Below, one piece after another: positions 35,926 to 43,458 of a stretch of 64,000 nucleotides of DNA. Source of the stretch: Pararobbsia silviterrae (GTDB lineage Bacteria > Pseudomonadota > Gammaproteobacteria > Burkholderiales > Burkholderiaceae); NCBI RefSeq assembly GCF_003628125.1, contig NZ_RBZU01000005.1, positions 372,001 through 436,000 of the forward strand, in the 5' to 3' direction. Position 1 is the first letter of the stretch, and each line of letters starts with the position of its first letter. The notes under the pieces were generated by a model. That model saw only the letters and a program-made list of their open reading frames with translations. It did no database searches and was not told where the DNA came from. The translations under genes were made by a program, and so were the position numbers.

Positions 35926-36113
35926 CGAAAGTCAGGCGTGGAGTTCGGAAGTGCGCGGACGCGTCAGGGCCGTCATTGTATAGGCTCGGCGCGCCCGGAC
36001 GACGGACGGGCCGCCGAAGCGCGTCGCAACGGGGTCGGGACAGTCGGGAAATCGAACAAGGCGAGCGCCCACGCATACGCGATGGGCGCTCGGGAGACTG
36101 CGCGACGACAGTG

Positions 36114-37757
36114 CTACTGAGCGCGCCCGAAGTCCGCCGTATTGTGATCCGTTGGCGCGGGCGGCGTGTTTTGCGCCGCGTTGGTCGAGGTCGCGGGATG
36201 CAACGCGATCTGTCCCGAGGCACTCGTCTGCACGGGTGGAGCGATCGCACCGGCCGCGCTCGTCTTGATCGCGGCCGACACCGAGGTGCCCGCCGGCGCC
36301 GCGCCCGATTGCGCGGACGTCCCCGACGAATGCGCGACACCTGTCGACGTTGCCGTCGCGTTCATGCCGCTCGTGCCCGGCGCCGCGTTCGGACCCGTGG
36401 CGGTGTTGGCCCCGTTGTTGGCCCCGTTGTTGGCTCCATTGTTCGCGCCGTGACTCGCGCCCGTACCCGTTCCGGTACCGGCCGCTCCGTTCGTCGTCCC
36501 GTTATTCGCGCCGGTGTTCGCCGCGTTGTTCGGCACCAACTTCAGCGACGCGGTCGAGCCCGTCTTTTGCGTGATCCCCGAGCGCGGCGCCGGATCGGCC
36601 GTATCGACCGCCTCCCGGATCCGCGCGACGACGGCTTCGGGCGACGCGGCGACGTTGTCGGGCGAACCGCCGTCAGGGCTCGACGTATGGTTGTTCACGA
36701 GCGACTTCGCGGGACCTTCGGACGCGGTCGTAGCCGGATTCGGCTTGTCGGCGCCCGGCGCTTGCGGTGTTGCCATATCGAGGCGGCCGCCGTCGCGATA
36801 GAACGCATCCTCGGTCTTCTTGTTCAACACGACGATACTGATGCGCCGGTTCACGGGCGCGGCGAGGTCGTTTTTGTCGAGCGGCAACGCGTCGGCGAGC
36901 CCGCGAACCTGAAGCACCTTGAGTTCCTTGAGGCCGCCGATGCCGAGTTCGCGCCGCGCCGAATTCGCACGCTCGGACGACAGCTCCCAGTTCGAATACC
37001 CGGACAGCGCCCCGGCATATGCGGCCGAGTCGGTATGGCCGGCGATCGAAATGTGGTTCGGCACGTCGTTGAGCGCGAGGCCGATCTGATCGAGGATTTC
37101 CTTCGCGTACGGCTGCAGTTCGGCACGCCCCGTTTCGAACATCGGCCGGTTCTGCGCATCGACGATCTGAATGCGCAGGCCTTCGGATGTGATGTCGATG
37201 CGGATCTGGTCCTTGAACTGAGCGAGCTTCGCGTTCATCTCGATCATCTTGTCGAGATGATCCTTGAGTTGCGCGAGGCGGGCCGCGTCGTCGGCCGACG
37301 GCTTGCTCGGCGCGTTCGGATCCGTCGCGGGCATGATCATGCCGGGCGTCTTCGAGTCCTGATCGTCGGACGACTTCTGGACCGTCGCGTTCGGCACGAG
37401 CACGGCGTTCTGCTGCTTCGATTCGTCGCCGTGGTTGACTTCGGCCGAGGTCTTCGACATGAGGTCGGTGCCGCCGCCGTTGATGATGCTGGCCGACGCG
37501 CTCGACGAATTGCCCTTGTCGAAGGCCACCGAAATCGGGCGGTTGAAGAAGTCGGCAATCCCTTGCTTGTCGCTCTTGTTCGTCGAGTTGAGCAGCCACA
37601 TCAACAGGAAGAACGCCATCATCGCCGTCACGAAGTCGGCATAGGCGATCTTCCATGCGCCGCCGTGGTGTCCATGATCGCCATGGCCGCCGCGCCGACG
37701 CAGGATCAGCAGCGAGATCTTTTCGGTCTCGCCTTCTTTCTTTTTCGGAGGAGGCAT
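36114..37757 (-). CDS. motB: Flagellar stator protein MotB with long C-terminal extension
   Basis: The product is 547 residues, against about 310-350 for typical MotB. It anchors the stator to peptidoglycan and forms the proton channel with MotA. D41, in AYADFVTAMMAFF, is the channel aspartate within the single transmembrane helix. The OmpA/MotB peptidoglycan-binding domain is about 185-313, with IAGHTDSAAYAG. Residues 314-547 are low-complexity Ala/Thr/Asn/Gly/Ser, including GANN units from a 12-bp DNA repeat near 36405-36440. The N-terminus has a His-rich GHGDHGHHGG. It follows motA by 2 bp. Confidence 0.92.
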   Translation of the reverse strand: MPPPKKKEGETEKISLLILRRRGGHGDHGHHGGAWKIAYADFVTAMMAFFLLMWLLNSTNKSDKQGIADFFNRPISVAFDKGNSSSASASIINGGGTDLMSKTSAEVNHGDESKQQNAVLVPNATVQKSSDDQDSKTPGMIMPATDPNAPSKPSADDAARLAQLKDHLDKMIEMNAKLAQFKDQIRIDITSEGLRIQIVDAQNRPMFETGRAELQPYAKEILDQIGLALNDVPNHISIAGHTDSAAYAGALSGYSNWELSSERANSARRELGIGGLKELKVLQVRGLADALPLDKNDLAAPVNRRISIVVLNKKTEDAFYRDGGRLDMATPQAPGADKPNPATTASEGPAKSLVNNHTSSPDGGSPDNVAASPEAVVARIREAVDTADPAPRSGITQKTGSTASLKLVPNNAANTGANNGTTNGAAGTGTGTGASHGANNGANNGANNGANTATGPNAAPGTSGMNATATSTGVAHSSGTSAQSGAAPAGTSVSAAIKTSAAGAIAPPVQTSASGQIALHPATSTNAAQNTPPAPTDHNTADFGRAQ

Positions 37758-37759
37758 GG

Positions 37760-38629
37760 TTAGGCAGCCTTCGGAGTCTTCGTTGCCTTCACGGCTTCTT
37801 CGAGTTCTTCAAAGCTCGGGCGGTCGAACGAGAACAGCACCTTGCGGCCGAATTCGACGGCGACCGTCGGGGCATAGCCGCCCATCGACGCGAGCAGCAC
37901 GCACTTCACGCATTCGAACGGCTTGCCGGCTTCCTTGGCCTTCGCATTGAGCACGCTCGCGAGCGGTCCGATAAAGCCGTACGAAAGCAGAATCCCGAGG
38001 AACGTTCCGACCAGCGCCGCAGCGATCATCTCGCCGAGTTCGGCCGGCGGCACGCCGATCGAGCCCATCGTGTGGACCACGCCCATGACGGCCGCGACGA
38101 TCCCGAACGCGGGCAGGCCGTCGGCCATCGTCTGGATCGCGACGCCCGGCACCGAGACTTCGGCATGGTGCGTCTGCAATTCGGCGTCCATCAGATCCTG
38201 GACTTCGTGCACGGCGAGATTGCCGCTCGACATCATCCGCAGGTAGTCGACGATGAAGTCGAGCAGATGATGGTCCGCGAGCACGACCGGGTATTTCTGG
38301 AAAATCGGGCTTTCGGCGGGTGCTTCGACGTCGGCCTCAAGGCTCAGCATGCCTTCCTTGCGCGACTTCTGCAGCAGCTCATAGAGCAGCGCGATGATCT
38401 GCAAGTACTTTTCCTTGTCGTACTTGCTGCCCTTGAAGCAGGTCGGAATCGCCTTGAGCGTGGAGCCCAGCGTCTTCTTCGGGTTGCTCACGACGAACGC
38501 GCCGACGGCGGCGCCGAAGATACACATGACTTCGAACGGCTGCATCAGCGCCAGCACGTGGCCGCCTTCGAGCACGTAGCTCCCGATAACACAGCCGGCC
38601 ACGATGATCCAGCCAAGAATGACGAACAT
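37760..38629 (-). CDS. motA: Flagellar stator protein MotA
   Basis: The product is 289 residues with four transmembrane segments and a large cytoplasmic loop, as expected for proton-type MotA (E. coli 295). VSVPGVAIQTMADGLPAFGIVAAVMGVVHTM and GIGVPP-type sequence (here SIGVPPAELGEMI) include the conserved prolines and third helix. It forms the stator with MotB and drives flagellar rotation. Unlike the usual Burkholderiales arrangement, no flhDC or che genes adjoin the pair. A FliA-like promoter lies about 50 bp upstream. Confidence 0.95.
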   Translation of the reverse strand: MFVILGWIIVAGCVIGSYVLEGGHVLALMQPFEVMCIFGAAVGAFVVSNPKKTLGSTLKAIPTCFKGSKYDKEKYLQIIALLYELLQKSRKEGMLSLEADVEAPAESPIFQKYPVVLADHHLLDFIVDYLRMMSSGNLAVHEVQDLMDAELQTHHAEVSVPGVAIQTMADGLPAFGIVAAVMGVVHTMGSIGVPPAELGEMIAAALVGTFLGILLSYGFIGPLASVLNAKAKEAGKPFECVKCVLLASMGGYAPTVAVEFGRKVLFSFDRPSFEELEEAVKATKTPKAA

Positions 38630-38677
38630 GGAATGATCCTTGAGGGATGGAAAGTCTGAGTGAAACGCTTATGCCTG

Positions 38678-38704
38678 TTTACGGTCGTCTTGAGGCCGAC
38701 TTGA
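38678..38704 (-). promoter_or_regulatory. Possible FliA (sigma-28) promoter of motAB
   Basis: On the minus strand, TCAAGTCG and ACCGTAAA are separated by 11 bases, compared with the consensus TAAAGTTT-N11-GCCGATAA. Each half matches 5 of 8. The position, about 50 bp upstream of motA, fits. Confidence 0.4.
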
Positions 38705-38950
38705 TAGTCGCGGACCCGCGAAAGGGCGACATTTTGACGTATTCGCGCGTTTTTTCGAACAGGCATTCGGAAACGTTTGCTCGAACGCGGCCGATGCACT
38801 GCTTTTCGGTAGGGACGAGCCCGCGGATCCGCCTGCGGCGCGGGGCGCGGTGCGGTGTTTCAGGACACCGTGGTGAACGGCCGTGCTTCAGAGGCGGCCG
38901 CTTCAGGGGCGCGTGATTGCACGGGTGTGATTCGAAGGCGGCGGATTCAA

Positions 38951-38968
38951 GGACGGACGCGTCCGTCC
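38951..38968. repeat. Perfect 18-bp palindrome between motA and the hybrid kinase gene
   Basis: GGACGGACGCGTCCGTCC reads the same on both strands. It lies in the 450-bp gap 38630-39082, which holds no recognisable gene, about 115 bp downstream of the kinase stop. It could be a dimer-binding site or an RNA hairpin. Confidence 0.6.
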
Positions 38969-39082
38969 GGAAGTCAACGGCGCGCGGCGCTCGTTTGCAT
39001 CGAGCGCGTGGCGCCGCTGCGAACTGCGCGATGTTCGCGCATCGCGCCCGCCGGCGGACGCGAAACAACACGAAAGGACGCG

Positions 39083-41476
39083 TCAGCTTGCCGCGACGCG
39101 CGGCGCCGAGCGGCGCAAGGCGGCGAGCAGGGCGTCGATCGCCGCCGGATCGGCGGGTTTCACGAGGTGATGGTCGAAGCCCGATTCCTCGGCGAGCCGG
39201 ACGTCCTTCTGCTGGCCGTATCCGGTGAGCGCGATCAGCAGCACGCGCGCGCCCCAGTCGCGCATGCGCGTGCGCTGCGCGACCTCATACCCGTTCAGCC
39301 GCGGCAGGCCGATATCGAGAAATACCGCATCGGGCCGAAAGCGCTCGATCGCCTCGAGCGCGGCCTGGCCGTCGTAGGCGAGTTCGATCGTGTCGCCGCC
39401 AAGTTCGAGCATCGCGCCCAGTGCTTGCGCGGCGTCCATATTGTCATCGACGACGAGGACGCGAAGCGTTCGCCCTCTGGCGTCGCCGGGCAGCGCGCGC
39501 GGCAACGCGAACGCATCCGGCGTGACGAGCGGCAGCCGCACGACGAACGTGCTGCCCGTGCCGAGTCCGTTGCTGTGCGCCATCACGCTGCCGCCGTGCA
39601 GCCGCGTGAGTTGCTGGACGAGCGACAAGCCGAGGCCGAGGCCGCCGGGCACGATGTCGTCGCTCGTCGGCTCGACGCGCGAAAACGTCTCGAACACGCG
39701 GGCGAGCATATCGGCGGCGATGCCGATGCCGTTATCCCGGATCGTGACCGTCGCCGTCTCGGGATTCGCGGGATCGCGCTCGACGTCGACCGAGATCCGG
39801 CCGCCGGGCTTCGTGAATTTCGCCGCGTTGTTCAGCAGATTCGAGAACACTTGGGCCAGCCGCGCGCGGTCGGCGTAGACGGCGAGCGTGGTATCGGCGA
39901 GCCGTACGTCGAGCTGATGCTGGCGCTGGTCGATCAGCGGCCGGGCCGTATCGATCGCGATATCGAGCGTCTCGCCCAGGCGGATCGCATCCTTGCGCAG
40001 CTCGAGACGGTTGTGCGTGATCCGCGAGATCTGGAGCAGATCGTCGACGAGCCGCGACATCTGATCGACTTGCCGGACCATGATCGCGCGTGCCTTGTCG
40101 AACGTCGCGCGCTCGGTGGCGCGTTCGAGGACTTCGAGCGAGGCGCGGATCGGGGCGAGCGGGTTGCGCAATTCGTGCGCGAGCACCGCGAGGAATTCAT
40201 CCTTCTTGCGGTCGGCGGTGCGCAGGTTGTCGAGCAGACGCGCGGCGACCTCCTCGGCGCGCTTGCGGTCGCTGATGTCGCGAATCACGCAGCGCGCGTA
40301 CTGGAAGCGCACGCCTTCGTGATGCGCATTCGCGTCGAGCAGCACCGCGCGGGCTTCGCCGTTCTGCGCGCGCAAGGTGCCTTCGAAATTGCGCACGGTC
40401 TCGCCGGCGATCAAGCGTTCGATCAGCACCTTGAAGCTCGCGCGGTCTGCCCAGATCTCCGAGAACGGCCGGCCGAGCAGGGCATCGCGCCGCATGCCGA
40501 ACATGTCGAGCATGGCCTGATTCGCCTGCACGACGGTGCCGTCGATATCGATGCGCAGCAGGGCGACCGCGACGTTCTCCACGAAATCGGCGAGATCCTT
40601 TTCGCTCTGGCGCAAACGCGTTTCCGCAAGCTGACGTTGCGTGACGTCGCGAAAGACGATCACGACGCCGGCGGGCCGGCCTTCGTCGTCGAGCACGAGC
40701 GAGGCGTTCTCCTCGATCGGCAGCGTCACGCCGTTGCGCGCTTCGAGCCAGGCCGGGGGCGCGTCGGGCGCGCGCGGCGCGGCGCCCGACAACACGCGTA
40801 CGACGGGGCTCAGCAGGGTCTTGCGCGTGTGTCCGTCGACGAAACGCACCAGCGCGTCGAACTCGCGGCCCAGCGCTTCGTCGGTGCGGTAGCCCGTCAG
40901 CGCCTCGGCTTCGCGATTCATCAGTTGCAGCGTGCCTTCGAGGTCCGTCACGATGACGGCCTCGCCGATGCTCGCGAGCGTGGCCGAGAGCCAGTCGCGT
41001 CGGCGCCGCGCGTCGAGTTCGACGCGGCGTCGCTCGCGGACTTCCTCTTCGAGCAGGGCCGTCGAACGGATCAGTCGCTCGCGCGTCGTGCGCAGCGCAT
41101 CCATGACGATGCAGATCGCCGTGCCGATCAGCAGGAAGAACGCGACGAAGACGATGTCGTTCGCGTGCGAGAGCCGCAGCGACATGCCCGGCGCCATAAA
41201 GAGCAGCATGCCGGTCAGCGCGCCGAGCACGGTGGCCGCGAGGCCGCCTTCGAGGCCGCCGAACCAGGCGGCAACGACGAGCGAGAACAGAAACGGCAGC
41301 AACGGCGCGTGCGCGCCGAGCGCGGGTTGAAGCAGCCATCGCGTCGCGCCCATCAAGGCGGTCGCGAGGATCGCAAGAACATACGGCCATAGGCCGTGGC
41401 GTAAAACGATGGGGGCTTTCACTGATCGGGATCCGGATGACGCGGCGCGGGTTGGCGCGACTTGTGCTGGGAGCAT
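39083..41476 (-). CDS. Membrane hybrid sensor histidine kinase (DUF4118-like, PAS, PAS, HK, REC)
   Basis: From the ATG at 41476 the product is 797 residues. Four hydrophobic helices (about residues 28-120, including ATALMGATRWLLQPALG) form a KdpD/DUF4118-like membrane module. A coiled segment, then two PAS domains (about 150-275 and 285-405), the HisKA domain with H434 in AHELRNPLAPI, and the HATPase with DNGIGIA and GGLGLGLSL follow. The receiver domain has D721 in FLDIGLPRLNG. Signal and partner are unknown. It diverges from the small exported-protein gene at 41665, with 188 bp between the starts, and has no adjacent response regulator gene. Confidence 0.88.
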   Translation of the reverse strand: MLPAQVAPTRAASSGSRSVKAPIVLRHGLWPYVLAILATALMGATRWLLQPALGAHAPLLPFLFSLVVAAWFGGLEGGLAATVLGALTGMLLFMAPGMSLRLSHANDIVFVAFFLLIGTAICIVMDALRTTRERLIRSTALLEEEVRERRRVELDARRRRDWLSATLASIGEAVIVTDLEGTLQLMNREAEALTGYRTDEALGREFDALVRFVDGHTRKTLLSPVVRVLSGAAPRAPDAPPAWLEARNGVTLPIEENASLVLDDEGRPAGVVIVFRDVTQRQLAETRLRQSEKDLADFVENVAVALLRIDIDGTVVQANQAMLDMFGMRRDALLGRPFSEIWADRASFKVLIERLIAGETVRNFEGTLRAQNGEARAVLLDANAHHEGVRFQYARCVIRDISDRKRAEEVAARLLDNLRTADRKKDEFLAVLAHELRNPLAPIRASLEVLERATERATFDKARAIMVRQVDQMSRLVDDLLQISRITHNRLELRKDAIRLGETLDIAIDTARPLIDQRQHQLDVRLADTTLAVYADRARLAQVFSNLLNNAAKFTKPGGRISVDVERDPANPETATVTIRDNGIGIAADMLARVFETFSRVEPTSDDIVPGGLGLGLSLVQQLTRLHGGSVMAHSNGLGTGSTFVVRLPLVTPDAFALPRALPGDARGRTLRVLVVDDNMDAAQALGAMLELGGDTIELAYDGQAALEAIERFRPDAVFLDIGLPRLNGYEVAQRTRMRDWGARVLLIALTGYGQQKDVRLAEESGFDHHLVKPADPAAIDALLAALRRSAPRVAAS

Positions 41477-41664
41477 ATTATCGGAGTGGCGGCCCGCGTG
41501 GACGAACGTCCGCGCCGGCGCGGGCCGCTCGCAGCGTTCGAGGCTCGTTCGAGGCGGTTCGCGGGCACGCGCGCGCGGCCGCGTCGTGGTCCGTCTGCCG
41601 TCCGATCCTGCGAATTCCATCGGCTCCGTGGTTCGCTTCGCGACCCCGCCTCAGGAGACATCGG

Positions 41665-42174
41665 ATGAGAACCGTACTGATGACGTTTGCGTGCTTCGCC
41701 GTCCTGGCGGGCGGCGTCCAGCAGGCAAGCGCAAAGACATCGCCCGACGACAAGGTCGCGTACACCGTGAAGGTCAATTCCAAGGTGTACGGCAACAGTC
41801 AGGCGACCCGACAGATCGCGTCCGGACAGACCGACGACTATACGTGGAAGACCACGCCGCCCGGCGGCGCGGTGTCGCTGCCGGGGCAGTGCGCGTCGGG
41901 GCACGATTGGCCGCTCGACGAAAACGGCGCATTGCTGCGCCAGACGCGCGTGCGTCTCGCCCCCGTCGTCGACGCCTCGGGAACGGCCAATGTCCAGTTG
42001 AGCTTCGATGCGCTGACGCCGCAAGCGTCGCCGAAACAGGACAACGCGTCGGGCGCGTGTCCGCCGGTCACCGCGTCGAGCGATGTCGTCCGGTTCTCGC
42101 TCGCGCTCAATAGCAAGCCCAAGACGCTGACGCTGAAGGACGGTACACAGGTGACCGTCAGCGCGAAGCCCTGA
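41665..42174 (+). CDS. Exported protein, unknown function
   Basis: From the ATG at 41665 (CAGGAGAC upstream) the product is 169 residues with a Sec signal peptide of about 23 residues, cleaved after QASA. The mature protein is small, Ser/Thr/Pro-rich and probably all-beta, with VAYTVKVNSKVYGNSQA, a CASGHDWPLDENG segment and a second Cys (GACPPV) that could form a disulfide with the first. No family is recognised. It shares a divergent promoter region with the membrane hybrid kinase, so it could be a target or partner of that kinase; this is inference from position only. Confidence 0.7.
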   Translation: MRTVLMTFACFAVLAGGVQQASAKTSPDDKVAYTVKVNSKVYGNSQATRQIASGQTDDYTWKTTPPGGAVSLPGQCASGHDWPLDENGALLRQTRVRLAPVVDASGTANVQLSFDALTPQASPKQDNASGACPPVTASSDVVRFSLALNSKPKTLTLKDGTQVTVSAKP

Positions 42175-42771
42175 GCGCACGGATACGTGGCTCGCGTAGC
42201 GGCGCCTCGCGAGCCGCATTGCGTCGGCGCGCCGCCGCTGAGCCGAGTGAGCCGGCCCGCGGGCATCGCTGCGCTCGCGTCGCTTCGCTTGAGCCGGTCT
42301 GATGGAGCCGGCTCGCTTGACGCGGTCCCGTTTCGTTGCCCGATTCCGTCGGTTCGATCTCCCGGCACGATGCGTGCTTAGCTTCATCCCAAGTCGACCG
42401 CGATGAGGATGCAACGGTGCGCGGCCATATCGAGGCCATATCGCGGGCATGTCGCTGGCATGTCGCGCGCATGGCGTTCCGCGTGGGGCTGCGCGCGCCG
42501 TGTGTAGACGGGTCCGCGCGGGTCCGCGCGGCGCGCGAGCGTTCGCAGAAGCTGCAGCGTCGCCGGTGACGGCGTCGTCTTGCGGGGCGCATGCGCGGTC
42601 GACGCGACACGCCGCACGGTGAAAGTTACGCGAAACCGGCACGTTTTTCCGTGCCGCGTGGCGTCGGCCTTCATGCGCGCGGCGTGATTCCATGCGTACC
42701 GCGCGCATGCCGATCGATCGAAGCGCCTGTGCGCCGACCGCACGGCTGAGCGTGCGAATCAAGGATTGCCG
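42175..42771. other. Gene-free region upstream of bphO
   Basis: About 600 bp without a supported gene; the open frames on the minus strand are Arg-rich and repetitive. It holds degenerate 11-bp tandem repeats at 42422-42475 (GGCATGTCGC-type) and GTCCGCGCGG twice near 42515-42535. A compact hairpin CGGCACG/CGTGCCG lies at 42637-42656. The bphO promoter must lie here but I cannot place it. Confidence 0.4.
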
Positions 42772-43458
42772 ATGCACGACACCCTGATGCCGCTGTTGAA
42801 GTCCAGAACGGCAGACGCGCACCGCCGCCTCGAAGCGGCGCTCGATCTGATGCGCGACGATTTGACGCTCGAAGACTATGGCGCATTGATTTCGGCGTTC
42901 CATGGCTTTATCGCGGCATGGGAGCATCGTGCGCGCGCGCGCATTCCCGCGCCGCTGGTCGCGGCCTTCGATGCGCGCTGCAAGACCGCCGCCTTGCGCG
43001 ACGATTTGCAGGCGCTCGGTCGTCCGGTCACCGATGCGGACCCGCTGACCTTGGCGCGCACGTACCCCGGCGCGCCGGTCGCAGGGGAGAGCGCGGGGGG
43101 CGAGGCCGCGCCCGCGCCGTTCGCCGACAATCGGTCGACACGCGACAGCACGGCCGCATGGCTGGGTTCGTGGTACGTCATCGAGGGCGCCACGCTCGGC
43201 GGCCAATTTCTCGCGCCGCATTTTTCGGCGCGTTTCGGCCTCACGCCGGACCACGGCGTGCGCTATTTTTCCGGATACGGGCCGCGTACCGGCAGCATGT
43301 GGAACGCGTTTCGCGCGTTGCTCGTCGAGTTCGTCGATCCCGCCGCCTATGCGCATGCGGCCGAAGGGGCGCTGCAGACGTTCGTGCGTCTGCACGCATG
43401 GATGGCGCAGGCGGGCGTGACGCGTGACGAATCGTGGCGTGTCGAAGGAGCAGCATGA
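42772..43458 (+). CDS. bphO: Biliverdin-producing heme oxygenase BphO
   Basis: From the ATG at 42772 (AAGGA 6 bases upstream) the product is 228 residues. It opens heme to biliverdin, the chromophore of bacteriophytochromes. The proximal heme ligand is probably H17, in SRTADAHRRLEAAL, and the distal helix is GSWYVIEGATLGGQF. The start could be a TTG six bases earlier. Its TGA overlaps the bphP ATG (ATGA), so pigment and apoprotein are made together. About 20 Ala/Gly-rich residues (near 95-120) are inserted compared with compact BphO proteins. Confidence 0.9.
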   Translation: MHDTLMPLLKSRTADAHRRLEAALDLMRDDLTLEDYGALISAFHGFIAAWEHRARARIPAPLVAAFDARCKTAALRDDLQALGRPVTDADPLTLARTYPGAPVAGESAGGEAAPAPFADNRSTRDSTAAWLGSWYVIEGATLGGQFLAPHFSARFGLTPDHGVRYFSGYGPRTGSMWNAFRALLVEFVDPAAYAHAAEGALQTFVRLHAWMAQAGVTRDESWRVEGAA

